The notes under the pieces are model-generated. The model saw nothing but the letters and a program-made list of their open reading frames with translations. It had not been told where the DNA came from and ran no database searches. From positions 436,001 through 500,000 of the forward strand of contig WPIO01000147.1 of NCBI GenBank assembly GCA_009760855.2: a DNA stretch of 64,000 nt. Reading direction: 5' to 3'. Within the stretch, counting starts at the first letter, position 1. Each line of letters begins with the position of its first letter. Origin of the DNA: Cristatella mucedo (taxonomy: Eukaryota > Bryozoa > Phylactolaemata > Cristatellidae). Below are positions 9,852-21,344 of this stretch, piece after piece. Made by a program: the position numbers and the translations under genes.

Positions 9852-10580
9852 TAATAATAATAATAATAATATTGCACTTGATAAAGCGCCCTCAGAGAAC
9901 TTAATCTCTTTCTAGGCGCTTTACATTTGCTGCAAAGTGATATGCAATAGAATAGTAAGTAAAATCATGCTTGAAAAACAAACAAAATGAATAATATGGT
10001 TAGGGGTGACATGCACAGAGTCAGCATGCAAATGTGGTTAGTGGCAGCATGCACAGTATCAGCACACATAAGCACATCAAGGACGAATCACAGGGACCCA
10101 CTAAATGCTGTCCTAAATAGGTGTGTTTTTAAGTTTCTTTTAAATGTGGTCAGGTCAGCGGATGTTCTGACGCAGGTCGGGAGGGAGTTCCAGGCTTTGG
10201 GAGCATACGAGCTAAATGCACGGTCTCCAAAGGATTTAAGGTTTGTACGAGGTATTTCCAGACTGTTGGATTCCGAAAAGCGAGTGGTACGATGCTTGGC
10301 CTGATGGGGTAGTATATCTGAAAGATAGTCTGGAGCCATAGAATGAAGAGACCTAAAAGTGAGCGACAAAACCTTGAAGTCAATCCGTTGCCTCACTGGT
10401 AGCCAGTGCAGGTCGGCGAGAAGTGGAGTAATGTGGCAACTGCGACGCTCACGACAGACAAGCCTAGCTGCCGAGTTTTGCACCAGCTGCAATCGCCTGA
10501 TCGCACATGCCGGTAGGCCAGTAAGCAGTGAGTTGCAGAAGTCGAGACTGGATGTCACGAATGCATGGACCAACTTGGAC
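9852..10580 (-). repeat. CR1/L2-type LINE, 5'-truncated copy
   Basis: On the - strand the copy encodes RT-ORF C-terminal motifs [38 protein letters not shown] and [20 protein letters not shown], then the 3' UTR and an (ATT)n tail at 9852-9872. The 164-codon open frame is intact from 10582 to a stop at 10088, making it one of the youngest-looking fragments. It adjoins the left side of the Polinton remnant. Confidence 0.9.
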
Positions 10581-10829
10581 ATATGTGTCAGTCTGATGGC
10601 TTTTATTAAGTATTACTACATTAAAGAAGCCACTAGGAACATCTTCACTTCATTTGTTCATTCAAACACTTCATTCGGTCAAGGCTTGAATACTTGACTT
10701 TTAACAAACCACGAATCATACTTTCCTTTTTTTCTCTCTTTTTAAAGTTAAGAATGACATTCTATATTAATGGAAGTATTTTTTTTAAATTAAAAAAACT
10801 AAGAATTTTGAAGACTATATACTAAGTGG

Positions 10830-11480
10830 ATGTATATTATATAAAAAGTTATTCGTCAGCCTTAATTACCATTTGAAATCAGATACGATATTTGTGATCT
10901 TCATCGGAACAATTGAAAACTGAATATTATATGAAATCCTATTCATATTAGCTCAGAAACCAGATAATCGTGCTAGTGGCATGTGATACCAAATGCTCCA
11001 GCATTATCAACTAAGTTTTTCATAAATCCTCTTCTGTACCAAAAGCCAATATTTGACGTGGTTGCTCCAGATGCTAGTTGTCTAGTTCAATTCGTAAGAC
11101 CATTTGACGTATCATCTATAGAACTTGCTTCGTCTTTCTTCATATCGTCTATAGAACTTGCTTTGTCTTTCTTCCATCCAGTAGCAGAATCTTCAGCTCT
11201 ATTGAAATCATTTGGATAAGTAAGAAGACCCATGAGTGTTGATACTGTTCCAATTCCTTGAGATAGTGATATACTTTCAATCTTTTCAGAACCCAGTCTT
11301 AATTTCACGGCATTAAACAACCAAGCACCAGCATTATTGACAAGCCAAACAGCTAAGTTTCTATTAGGTGCAGTAAACACTCCATTATCTATAGCCTGTA
11401 ATTGAAGTTGACCTTCTCGAAGTAGGTATGAGTCTGATAAAATATAATATAGGTTTTTCTCAGCAGGTACAGTAAAAGTT
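10830..11480 (-). pseudogene. Capsid-protein-like remnant (possible double jelly-roll major capsid protein)
   Basis: On the - strand a broken frame reads LREGQLQLQAIDNG, then LAVWLVNNAGAWLFNAVKLR, then GTVSTLMGLLTYPNDF, then GFWYRRGFMKN and PLARLSGF. The order (a soluble strand, then NNxxxxLFxxVxLxL, then an LLTYP word about 35 residues on, then GFxxRR) is like the N-terminal half of Polinton-type capsid proteins. The 97-codon piece at 11380-11087 is free of stops; stops interrupt both sides. The C-terminal half is not recognisable. Assignment rests on recalled family features. Confidence 0.5.
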
Positions 11481-11585
11481 ATTTATTTGTTTGCAATTCT
11501 CTCATTCAAGTTCAAGTTCATTACCGTTAGTTTGAAGTTTTTTGTATTGACAATCCCTAATTGAATATCTTGGTTGTGGAGGATG

Positions 11586-11657
11586 TAAAGTGCCTAGAAA
11601 GAGATTGAATTTTATGAGGGCGCTTTATCAAGTGCATTATTATTATTATTGTTATTT
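11586..11657 (+). repeat. LINE 3' tail fragment
   Basis: GTAAAGTGCCTAGAAAGAGA, TTTATGAGGGCGCTTTATC and a (ATT)n run match only the last 70 or so bases of the LINE. It is a severely 5'-truncated insertion into the Polinton. Confidence 0.75.
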
Positions 11658-11659
11658 TA

Positions 11660-12900
11660 GAATTCTCTAAAACTGAATCAATCGGCACACTTGTCATTTC
11701 TTCTCTATATAAAAATGAGACTGTTTGCATTTACATTTTTCTTTGAATGTACAAACCTGCTCCAATTCTTTCAATTGTTCCCCGATATCCATCAGGTATT
11801 GGAGTCGTGGCTACAGATTTTTCTTTCATAACTTTCCCTATATCTTTGTAGGCTGTTGGGTCATTCTCTTTCAATGCTACTGTATAGTCTTCAGTTTCAC
11901 TATCCAACTCCTTAACTTTATTTTTCTTTTTATCTTCTTATTTATATTATTCTCTCTCTATATTATTTACATTATATATTACTTATAACATATATATATA
12001 TATTTTCTTATATAAAGATATATTTTCTTATAATATATATATATATATTCTTTATATTTATATTCTTTTTGTCAACTTTCACAATCGCAGCTTCTTTACT
12101 CTGCAAGTCAAGTTCTTTTATTTTACCATAATACTCTTCATCTTAACATCTTCATCTTCATCTTAATATCTTTCTCTTTTGCGTCTCTCATAGTCTTTAT
12201 CTTTCTTTTAGCGCTCATATTCAGTTTTATCGTCTAGTCCTTTTTTCTTTGTCATTACTCTTAATCAATTTTTCCTCTTTCAGTTTTTAGCTCAGTAAGC
12301 TTTCTTTGCTTATGCATCTTTATTCATATGTTTGCCATGTTAACACCCATACTTGTAGCACCAGCGATTACCGGTGCAACCTTTCCTACTCCATCAAGCA
12401 CACCTAAACCATATTTTCCTCTGCTTATCTTGAGGTGACCTTATCGAGCGTAACTTCCCATCTATATATTATTTAGAAATCTCTATTGTAATTATTACAT
12501 TTGAAAAGTTTCCTGGATTTCCATTGTGATCTGTTAAACAAAAAGTGACTGAACTAATTGCATGTATGTCTCCCTAGTTGGTAGGAACAGTATATTTGAA
12601 ATGTGTAGGTCTACCGTTTCTCCTGGATTTATATCTCAAACATCAAGTAGATATAGAGAATTACATTGTCTGAGGAATCCAATTTTGTCTTATACATAAT
12701 TAACATCAGGATAAACTAAGTCAAAGTTTGTACTATTTATGGATACTCCTTTATTATCAGGTAATACCATCTTACTCTAAGCCTTACATGTTCCATAAAA
12801 ATACATAGCTTTTTCTATTGCTTCATATGGAGTTCTATCCCCAATAGTTGGATCGAATGACCTTTGTTGATTTGAATTAGAACCAAGTTTACCACCTACA
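11660..12900 (-). pseudogene. Decayed Polinton virion gene region, unidentified products
   Basis: The - strand shows stretches of coding-like sequence separated by stops: RTPYEAIEKAMYFYGTCKA (about 12790-12840), PGETVDLHISNILFLPTRET (about 12600) and a Gly/Ala-rich start KYGLGVLDGVGKVAPVIAGA (about 12360-12420), followed by Lys/Glu-rich helical sequence. The last resembles small Gly-rich virion core proteins next to capsid genes in Polintons. I cannot say whether this is one gene or two. Simple AT repeats (11985-12060) lie in it. Confidence 0.45.
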
Positions 12901-12907
12901 CTTTCGC

Positions 12908-13365
12908 TTACTCCAGAAGCATAGAAGGTCCTAGAAGTGCAACATAATCACCAACAACAGCTTGGATTATTATTTTATCCTCTGTATCTACAGAGAATCT
13001 AATAAAAGATCCATCATTTCTTAAAGTTGGATCAAAATAATCACATGAAGCTGTAAAATATGCACTTTTTTGAGCACCATACTTGTAATTTTTTAACACA
13101 AAGTTCAACTCTTTTACTATATGATTCACATCATAATAGCCTTGTTTTAATGCAAAACTTACTGCATTAGCATCTGTCATCAATATTTTGTACCAAAGCA
13201 TATCATTTATACCAGCTATTGCACTATAAATATCATAGTTACATAAATAAATTCTACCCGACATAATTCAACTTTATTATATCCTTTTTCTTGTAGTATT
13301 ATTGGAGGAGATACAGTTTTAACTAAACCGTTAGAAGTTCCATTTATTCCTGTTGACATCTCTTA
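12908..13365 (-). pseudogene. Virion-protein-like frame, frameshifted near its start
   Basis: A 118-codon frame (13264 to 12908) is open. An in-phase-shifted start lies just upstream (ATG near 13361, MSTGINGTSNGLVKTVSPP), so one small indel near 13265 separates the N-terminus from the body. The body has KQGYYDVNHIVKELN, like the 'GxYDIxxINxxL' words of Polinton and adenovirus-like capsid accessory proteins, and FIRFSVDTEDKIIIQAVVGD, consistent with beta strands. Exact role unknown. Confidence 0.5.
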
Positions 13366-13379
13366 TATTTTATCTCAAC

Positions 13380-14095
13380 AATTTCTATTACAGTTGTAAG
13401 ATTTTGCCATCCAAAGTATAATAGTTTAAGATCTTGATAAGTAACTGTAATAACTATATCTAAAACTGCTTCTCCATCTGGTTCATGATACTTAATTGTT
13501 GCTGGTTCTTATGCCATTAATTCCCAAGGATAAAAGTTGTAAGCGAAGCTTGTAATAACTTGTGATTCAGTTCCATTGATATAACTACTTCTAATGGCAA
13601 GAAAATTATATTGGACTGATTCCAAATTAGTATCCGAAACGAACAGCTCATTATCTAATACTAAATTTACACTAGGAGAACAAGTTTTAATATCATCAAT
13701 ATCAGGATATATACTTGCAAAGTTTGGTTCAGTTGTGTAAGCATATCTAGTGTAGCCTAAGATTCCTGCAACAGTTGATCTACCTGCTAAAAACGTTTAT
13801 TCAGCTGGCATCTTAATCCATCAATTAGATGTTGCAGTATCTATATCTATTTCAAATATATCTGCATTTGCTCCTGATTGAAATATAGAGTTATTTAAGG
13901 TATCTGTGATTTCCACATTAATATAATCAGACACTCTAGAATATATTCCAGGTCTTATAGCTACTGTTGCTTTGATCCTCCTGCAACTCTACAAAGAGAA
14001 GGGTTCTTTAAAGTAGTAATATATTTTGTAGAGTTGAATCCAGTAAACTTCTTAAACCTGTTCTTAAACTTCGTGCTTCTTAACATTATAGGTTA
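13380..14095 (-). pseudogene. Virion-protein-like frame, possible penton or capsid C-terminal part
   Basis: The - strand reads (with stops and one or two frame changes) VAIRPGIYSRVSDYINVEIT, then FLAGRSTVAGILGYTRYAY, then NLVLDNELFVSDTNLESVQY, then QVITSFAYNFYPWELMA. The PGxYxxxxDxxNxEI word is a frequent feature of Polinton minor capsid proteins. It lies directly upstream of the 13365 frame on the same strand, in operon-like order. The start, near 14085, is MLRSTKFKNRFKKF-like. Confidence 0.5.
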
Positions 14096-14159
14096 ATTTA
14101 TTCTGATCCTAAGAGGATTAATTGACCCAATAATTTTAAAAATTCATTCATATTTACTA

Positions 14160-14578
14160 GCCTATAGTAATAATAATAATACACTTGATAAAGCTCCCTA
14201 AGAGAGCTCAATCTCTTTCTTGGCGCTTTACATTTTCTGCAAAGGAACGTGATCGAATGGTGAGTGGTATCATGCTTGGTAAACAACATGAATAACATGG
14301 TTAGGGGTGACATGCACAGGGTCAGCATGCAAGTGTGGTTAATGGCAGCACGCATGAGCACATAAAGGACAAATTACAGGGACCCACTAAATGCTATCAC
14401 AAATAGGCGCGTTTTAAATTTCTTTAAAAATGTGGTCAAGTCAGGGGATGTCGTGACGGAAGTCAGGAGTGAGTTCCAGGCTTTGGAATCATACAAACTA
14501 AATGCACGGTCGCCAAAGGATTTAAGGTTTGTACGAGGTATTGGTAAACTGTTTGATGGCAACGAGAAGCCAGATCAG
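14160..14578 (-). repeat. Chimeric LINE-tail element, copy 1
   Basis: 14160-14545 is the LINE 3' region on the - strand, from a (TAATAATAA) tail to the codons for [17 protein letters not shown]. At 14546 LINE similarity stops at AAACTGTTT and 28 further bases (GATGGCAACGAGAAGCCAGA and on) follow. The identical junction occurs at 32190-32218. It is inserted in the Polinton. Confidence 0.75.
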
Positions 14579-14579
14579 A

Positions 14580-15120
14580 GCATTCTCTATAGCTTCTACG
14601 TTCCTTAGAATCTCCTGTGTTATTTTAACTAAATCACTCGTCTATATACTTAAGTTATATAAAATCTTCGTGATTCAAGCAACATACCTCTTTGGAGCAT
14701 GTCTTGATTTTGAAATCGACTTCAGAACGAATGGAACTTATGACTTCTGTTTTACAAGTAGCAAGTTATCTAATCCATAATTCTAATTTGTCTTTAACTT
14801 AAGATTAACTTTTTGCAATCATTGGAATAATTTCTTCTTCCATTCCAGAACCACTTGTATGAAGATTATTTATATAATAAAGAATGTCTTGTCCGTTTCG
14901 ATTAATTCTGCTCTCATCTTTAGCTTTCAATTAATGATTTTATACTAGTTAGATTGATAGTTTCGCTTTCTCTGTTCATATTCATTATCAATAATTTAAT
15001 TCCTTTTTGTCAATCTACATTCTCCTGGTATAGAAATAATTCGCTGTAGATCTCTTTTGACACTAATTTCCTCTATTACAGGAATTATATATTTTTTAGG
15101 AGTTCTAGTAGTTGGAGTGA
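14580..15120 (-). pseudogene. Polinton coding remnant between two LINE insertions
   Basis: The - strand shows RINRNGQDILYYINNLHTSG and SGMEEEIIPMIAKS with stops nearby (about 14810-14930). AT content and codon style match the rest of the Polinton. No family is recognised. Confidence 0.35.
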
Positions 15121-15124
15121 CAGC

Positions 15125-16065
15125 AAATATTTTAGAACTAAACGATGATAAAACTAACTTGCAAGGTATGGGCAAAGCCAGTGTGATTCAGAAATTGGAA
15201 AGGCTGGCCCTCAAAATTGGCTCTGCCAGCATATCTCCTGTTGAATCAGCTCAAATCTAGGTGTCATATTCCAAAGTGACCTCTCGCTAGACGACCACAT
15301 CAGCTCCACAATCAAGTCTGCCTACGTTCAGTTACATAACATTGTTAAAATTCGGGCTTGTTTAGATAGGGATATCACGTCCCGTCTTGACTTCTGTAAC
15401 TCACTGCTTTCTGGCCTACTGGTATGTGCAATCAGGCGATTACAGCTGGTGCAAAACTTCGCAGCTAGGCTTGTCTGTCTTGAGAGTCGCAGTTGCCACA
15501 TCACACAACTTCTCGCCGAACTGCACTGGCTCCCAGTCAAGAAACGGATCGACTTCAAGATTTTGTCACTCACTTTTAGGTCACTTCATTCTTTGGCTCC
15601 AGCCTATCTCTCAGATCTACTCCCCCACCAGGCCAAGCATCGTAACACCCGCTTTTCGGAATCCAACAGTTTACCAATACCTCGTACAAACCTCAAATCT
15701 TTTGGAGACCATGCATTTAGTTCGTGTGCTCCCAAAGCCTGGAACTCCCTCCCGACCTGCATCGGAACATCCCCTGAATTGACCACATTTAAAAAGAACT
15801 TAAAACGCACCCATTTAGGACAGCATTTTGTGGGTCCCTGTGATGTGCTTCATGTGCTTATGCATGCTGGCACTGTGCATGCTGCCACTAACCACACTTG
15901 CATACTGACCCTGTGCATGTCACCCCTAACCATGTTATTCATGTTTATTAAGCATGATATTACTCATCATCCAATCGTGTTTACCTTTGCAGCAAATGTA
16001 AAGCGCCTATAAAGAGATTAAGTTCTCTGGGGGCGCTTTATCAAGTACATTATTATTATTATTAT
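15125..16065 (+). repeat. CR1/L2-type LINE, 5'-truncated copy
   Basis: It starts within the RT ORF (FLKLNDDKTNL-like, at LNDDKTNLQGM), continues with [40 protein letters not shown] and [20 protein letters not shown], then the 3' UTR and an (ATT)n tail ending near 16063. A 187-codon stretch from 15449 is open, but the upstream part is out of frame. It is inserted in the Polinton. Confidence 0.9.
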
Positions 16066-16079
16066 TGATTCCAGTTGAT

Positions 16080-16700
16080 CAGTTAGATCCTTTTGGAAAG
16101 TATCAATTGCTTCTTTTGTTTCTAGATTTGGAGCACTTGTCTTAGCAGTGTTAGCTATTCTAATTGCTTTTTACTATACTGTCCTAATTCAATTGCTTCA
16201 GCAGCTTTATTTAGTGCTAGTGATGCATCAGGTGGTTTGCTTTATTGGTTTAAGACTCTCTATGGATTTTTTACGTTAATATACAGCAGCTAGTTTAGAT
16301 CTCACTTTTTTAAGTTTACCCAAATCAATTTTACCTGAGTTATCAGCTGATTTTTCTATTGATTCGTATGAGTCTCTGCACTATCTTTAGCATCTATCTC
16401 TGCTTCAAGTTAATTCTCAGATTATGTTTCATCACGCAGATCGTAATGGTTTCAAATCTTTCTTTCATACTCTAATGCTTCTTGTATACTACCACGGTAG
16501 GCACGTTTTTGAAATAAATATTTCCGTTGAACATCTATATACTAGTGTCCTTTCCTTTAAATAATGTAATTATCTGTTTTCAGAAGAATTTACAACCCAA
16601 AATTGCCCTTCTGATCCTGTCTTGGTCAAGTCAATCATACAATATCCAAACCTATTTCGTGTACTAGAATTTACCCAATCTCTCAAGATTTGCGGTCTAT
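16080..16700 (-). pseudogene. Coiled-coil-like Polinton remnant
   Basis: On the - strand broken frames show PPDASLALNKAAEAIELGQY and RGSIQEALEYERK, helical and charged, without hydrophobic segments. It lies directly downstream of the ATPase on the same strand. No family is identified, and stops are frequent. Confidence 0.35.
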
Positions 16701-16724
16701 ATCTCCAGCATATGCATCTCTTAT

Positions 16725-17240
16725 GTATTTAATATCAGTAGAGTTTTGTTAAATAAAATGATTATCATATTCATATTATTCCTGATTTCACTACGTGGAA
16801 TGTTAGTGAAACCTTGAGTAACATAAAATATATTTAATCCTTTATGTCTTCCTCTAGTTAAGTAATCAAGTATTTTTGTTTGATCTTTAGTCATTAAATC
16901 ATCTAAAACGATTACATTTTTTAAACTAATAGACGAATCAACTTCAGGCATTTCTTCAATTCAGTCTACCCAAAAATTAGCTTTTTTCGCCATTCCATCC
17001 CTCATTGATTTAAGTCCACGATATAACTTTTGATCAAGACAAGAAGCAACTATAGTACAAGTATCATAACTTAAAATTCCATGGAATTCCCAATTCATTA
17101 TTAGCTGAGACTTTCCTGGTCCACTTGGCCCAAAAAAGTGTTCTAATTAGAACTTTAAGTAATGTTTTTTCTGAACAGTTTCTCGATTTTGTTCTCGTTG
17201 AACTCTCGATATTCCAAAATTGAACGCACGGAATTTTAGA
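16725..17240 (-). pseudogene. FtsK/HerA-type packaging ATPase (A32-like), broken
   Basis: Walker A GPSGPGKSQ lies at about 17105-17131. Walker B NVIVLDDLMTKDQ lies at about 16885-16920. Then LDYLTRGRHKGLNIFYVTQG and IRNNMNMIIIL give the Q-containing sensor strand and the last core strand. This is the layout of Polinton and adintovirus genome-packaging ATPases, which drive DNA into the capsid. At least one in-frame stop separates the two Walker motifs (near 16960), and the N-terminus is frameshifted just before Walker A. The conserved C-terminal tail appears lost after 16730. Confidence 0.8.
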
Positions 17241-17446
17241 GAAATTATCTAGATTATAAATTATTTTATTTTAACAGGAAATGAATATTTAATGTCATTA
17301 AGTATAACAAGAATAAGGATAATCTTAATGAGGAATATACTCAAATCCAGAGTCCTCGTGGTCTACGGGGAATGGTTAAAGCAATCGGTGCAATTTGTGA
17401 AAGTAGGAGATCAAAGTTTGTTATGTTACGATCTTATGGTTATTGA

Positions 17447-17945
17447 GTGTTATCACATGGGCGTAAGTTAGGTAGAGGTGTTTTGAGGCATGATCGAAAA
17501 TTAGGAGGATCATTTAAACAAGATGAGCGAATCAAGGATGAAATAATTTCTGAATTCGATAAAGCTGTAAGGAAGCTAAATATTAAAAAAGTACCAAGCA
17601 GGCCATTGAAAGATTTTGATATACTGAAATTCGTAAAATGATTAAATATTAAAAACTTCTGAGGTGTATTTGCGAGAGATGAAATATCATAAGTGACTCC
17701 TTATTCAGAAGAGTGTTGGATATGTAACACAGGAAAATCTGATAAAGCTATATATCACTGGATTGCAGTAAAAACCTCTAATGGAAACGCATACTACTTC
17801 AACTCACATGGTGCTTCCCCATTACTAAAAGTGATTGAATATTTTTAAAATGCATCCTAAGTTTTTCGACTTTCCAATTGCAAAGTTATACCAATACAGA
17901 TTGTGGAAAAAGAAGCCATGAGTTCTTTAAACTAGTGGAAAGTAA
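17447..17945 (+). pseudogene. Adenain-like cysteine protease, broken
   Basis: From the N-terminus: a basic segment (HGRKLGRGVLRHDRKLGG), RPLKDFDILKFVK, then after a stop GVFARDEIS, ECWICN, the catalytic His in YHWIAVK (about 17754-17765), an Asn/Ser pair in YYFNSHGASPLL, and the nucleophile Cys in NTDCGKRSHEF (17902-17904). This is the order in Polinton proteases, which mature capsid proteins like adenovirus protease. Stops occur after 17641, and a frameshift separates the His and Cys parts near 17850. The usual acidic residue in the YYFDS word is Asn here. Confidence 0.75.
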
Positions 17946-18022
17946 CGATTCTGATGCCACAATGAAAATGTTGCTGAATTAATTTTTATTTAAACAAAAG
18001 TGTTTTTCATGTATAGTAAGGA

Positions 18023-18548
18023 ATGTCAAGAAGTTCTGCTCATTTGAATCTCAACTCACCAACTGAACAAGGGAAGAGAAGTGTTGAGCTTGAAGATGAG
18101 AATATATTGATTCCAAAAGGTGCTCCACATGGAATGAAAGTAGAAGAAAAGAAAAAAGGAAGAAAAAGCATACATCAATGCTAATATCTATCTTGAATCT
18201 AATCCTGAACTTACAGAAAAAGTTAATAAACTAATTGATTGCGCTTGCTCTGAAGGAATCATGACTCATGAACAAATACCAACAATTGGAGATAGATTTT
18301 ATTTTGGTCCTAATAGCACAATCATTTATTCACAAGGTAATAAAAAGATACTACTTACTAACATCAAAGATATTATTAATAAACTTGGAACAGACGTTGA
18401 AATAACTGGACTGCTAGATGGATCATATACTGTAAAGGACTTCTATAACGGCATCTACAGACTTAGTTATAGATTAAAGCTTTATCAGATTAAGGTACAC
18501 ACTTCAGCATTTAAGAATCGGGAAACCATTGATGCAAAAGAATTGTAA
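18023..18548 (+). pseudogene. Unidentified Polinton protein, one frameshift
   Basis: ATG at 18023 begins a Ser/Glu/Lys-rich N-terminus (LNLNSPTEQGKRSVELEDEN). In an A-rich run near 18150-18170 the frame shifts; the second frame continues AYINANIYLESNPELTEKVN, EQIPTIGDRFYFGPNSTIIY and LLDGSYTVKDFYNGIYRLSY to TAA at 18548. The 95-codon part from 18261 is intact. The gene follows the protease on the same strand. I know no family match. It may be a virion or DNA-packaging accessory protein conserved among related elements. Confidence 0.5.
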
Positions 18549-18679
18549 AAAAATATTTGTTTACATGCATGTTTAATTCTCACTTTTAATTTTCCATTTA
18601 GTTAATTTTTTTAAACTTTTTTCTTAGTTATCTCAAGCATCTTGTTTACTAAACTCCTAGCATGAATTTGGATTTTTTA

Positions 18680-19381
18680 TAATTAATGATTTTTTATAAT
18701 TAATGAATTAGAAACTTTATCTTTTAGGAAGCCACTTGCAAAGGAATCATTGAGACCAAATCCTAATTTAGCCTTAGCAGCCATTATAGCACTAACAGTC
18801 TTAGCATCATTACGCACATATTCGGGTTGTCTTAGATCCAGTGCTATTCTAGCAGCTGCTTCAGAATGTACTAAATCACTAAGATTTCTTAATTATGCTC
18901 GTTTTGGTTCCTTATCACTTGAAGTTTCTTCGTAAATGTAATCATGATTAAGTGCTGCTTGATCAAGATCATTAAATTCAGAATAGCTTTCATCTAATCG
19001 TTTTCTAAATTGAATGAATGGTCCTATAAATGATGCCTTATCGGTGTTATTATAGCTCCCACCTGGTAAACTCTCGCCCGGATTTCCTGCAGGTAATGTA
19101 ATGTGGAGTTTTTTCTGACCAAAGAGTTTAGTTGCAATCTTCTCTAAAAAACCAAACCCTACTTTTTTATTTGCCTTTAACTGAAAAGCGCTAAATCGAA
19201 AGACTAAACGTTTTTTTGAAGATCAACACTTTTCTATTCTTGTCTTCTGTCTTTTGGTAACTAATATTCTAGATGTGCCACTTAAATTCTCATATTTTAG
19301 TCTTAGTGAAACAGGAGCAGTTGGTTCAGATATTTTCATTAGAAATTCACTTAATCCAAGATCAACCTGCTCATAGCTCAT
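18680..19381 (-). pseudogene. Virion protein with phospholipase A2-like domain, broken
   Basis: ATG at 19381 (MSYEQVDLGLSEFL) opens an N-terminal beta-rich part. The C-terminal part has a Gly-rich turn LPAGNPGESLPGG, then IGPFIQFRKRLD, then AALNHDYIYEE (His-Asp at about 18943-18950), then an Asp/Ala helix (SEAAARIALDLRQPE) and a tail MAAKAKLGFGL. The GPxxxxxxR.....HDxxY layout is that of parvovirus VP1-type phospholipase A2 domains, also found in Polinton capsid-associated proteins, where it is thought to aid membrane passage. The calcium-loop GPG is altered to GPF. At least one stop (near 18895) and one frame change (near 19210) break the gene. Confidence 0.65.
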
Positions 19382-19399
19382 TTTTCAAATAATATTTAA

Positions 19400-20690
19400 T
19401 TAACTCCTCCATCTTTTCTTCAGCTCATCTTTGAGTTTCAATAACTCACGATGTATCTCATCTTGACTCATTACTGCCGCATATAATGTTGCTAATAACA
19501 TCAATGACTCAGATTTGTAATCACAGGTCGTTGTACCAATTCTTGAACGTTCCAATTTTTATAATGTCTTTTACTTCAGGTGAATAATATACACCCGATT
19601 TCTCAACTAAAGTCTTTCCTTTATCAAGCTAGTGTAATCAGTTATTTACTTCAGAAATTTCAATTTCAACTTGTTCTGATGTCGATATCTATATCTCTCC
19701 CTAATAGATATTTCATCTTTTTAAAGTCAGCAATAGCATTATGAAGTCAAGAGGTTTATGTACTTAATCCATTTATTCATTGCTCATGTGTCGCCACTGG
19801 TGGGGCTCTAGCAGTAAACATAGTATCATCAACGATTTGTTTGACTAATCTAGCGACTGAAACCGCTATTGCAACAACTGCACCAACTGCTCCTATTATC
19901 GAAGCAATTGCAGCCATTATTCATGGCATCGATTCATGCTAGCTGGAAGAAAACCCATTGTCTAACTGTTTAGAAATCCTTTGACCAAGTTTTTTGATCT
20001 AGCATGCTTGCATCACAGAAAATTTTTCTCGCCAAACACAATTAGTAAGATATTCACTAGGATTCTTATATCAATTTAAGTACGATTTCCCAGCTTCAAG
20101 CAATATTTCATATATATAATATCCTGCTTCAAGACTTTGGATATTCCCTCTTTCTTTTCAGCGACCATATTTTCTTGAAGCTACAGTATCAAATATTTCC
20201 TTTATGAAAAGACCTAATTCAGCTATGCTTGTAACTCCTGAAAAAAGCCTCCAAATGCACTTGCTACGTTACTGATTCGACTAAGCGCTCCTAAAGCTTT
20301 AGGGATTAATTTTTTTCTATTTTTTCAGGAGCAGATCTACTCGTTTTCATTGCTACTTTGCCAACAATTTTGTAATAGCTGTCTGTACCATACAAGTTCC
20401 ACTTTTAACTGCAGAAGTAGCTGTATCAATATATCCCAATGCTTCATTAGTTTTTTCAAGGTCCGTACATACGTCTCCCATAATTTTCTTTGACTGAAAT
20501 ATTAACACCAGTTTTAGATTTCAATGCTTTCTCAATTGTATTGATTAATGACTTAATAAGTTTGATTAGTTTACCAGCTCCTAATTGAGAATACCTTAAT
20601 CCTATTATAGAGCTAGATAGTAACTTTTTATGGTGTTTTAATCAGTTTATAACTTAGATTAATTCTTGTTTCCATTTTATATTCTGGAGG
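19400..20690 (-). pseudogene. Polinton small-protein region, including one membrane-type segment
   Basis: The - strand shows IASIIGAVGAVVAIAVSVAR (about 19850-19920), a hydrophobic Gly/Ala segment preceded by Met and followed by VKQIVDDTMFTARAPP. It also shows ESLMLLATLYAAVMSQDEIH (about 19445-19515) and ALGYIDTATSAVKSGTCMVQ (about 20385-20450). Stops separate them. I recognise none of them individually; similar small hydrophobic proteins accompany Polinton capsid genes. Confidence 0.4.
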
Positions 20691-20897
20691 AAATTAAATC
20701 AAACTTTGTTTAAGGATTACTGATCTAGGTCAGATTTTATTATCAATATTGTATAGATGTTGCCTTTAGGATATAGAAGGAGGATCTACTAAAATTTATT
20801 TAAGAAGAACCAGAGATACTCTTTCAGGAAATCTTAGCATGAATGGAAATCTCCTAAAAATTTAGGTGCTCCTCTCGATCAAGGAGAAGTAGCTAAT

Positions 20898-20898
20898 A

Positions 20899-20960
<62 letters not shown>
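20898..20960. repeat. (AT)n(GT)n microsatellite
   Basis: An uninterrupted AT run of about 45 bases is followed by GTGTGTGTGTGTGT. It lies in the fibre-like gene. Confidence 0.95.
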
Positions 20961-21344
20961 ACACTAACTTTGTTACTAAGGTATCAAGAGTAACTACTAT
21001 AGATGGTGATCTCGATATGAATAACCACCGTATAATTGATTTAGAAAATCCTAAAAATCCTTAAGAGGCTGCATTCAAAGATTATGCAGACACAAAACTA
21101 TCAATAAATGGAGGAAATATAATAGGTGATATAACTGTTAATAGTAGGATGACAATAACTGAAGAAACTTCTTACTATTTAGCAGATACAGTCCGAAATT
21201 TAGCATACATTAATTTTAATTTTGTTAAAAAGCAGGTGATACTTTGAGTGAAACATTATAAAACATTATATATGAGGCGATGGTATTACTATTAATAATG
21301 ACCCAGCAGATCTAAGCGATGGAGTTACACTAGGATACCTTTCT

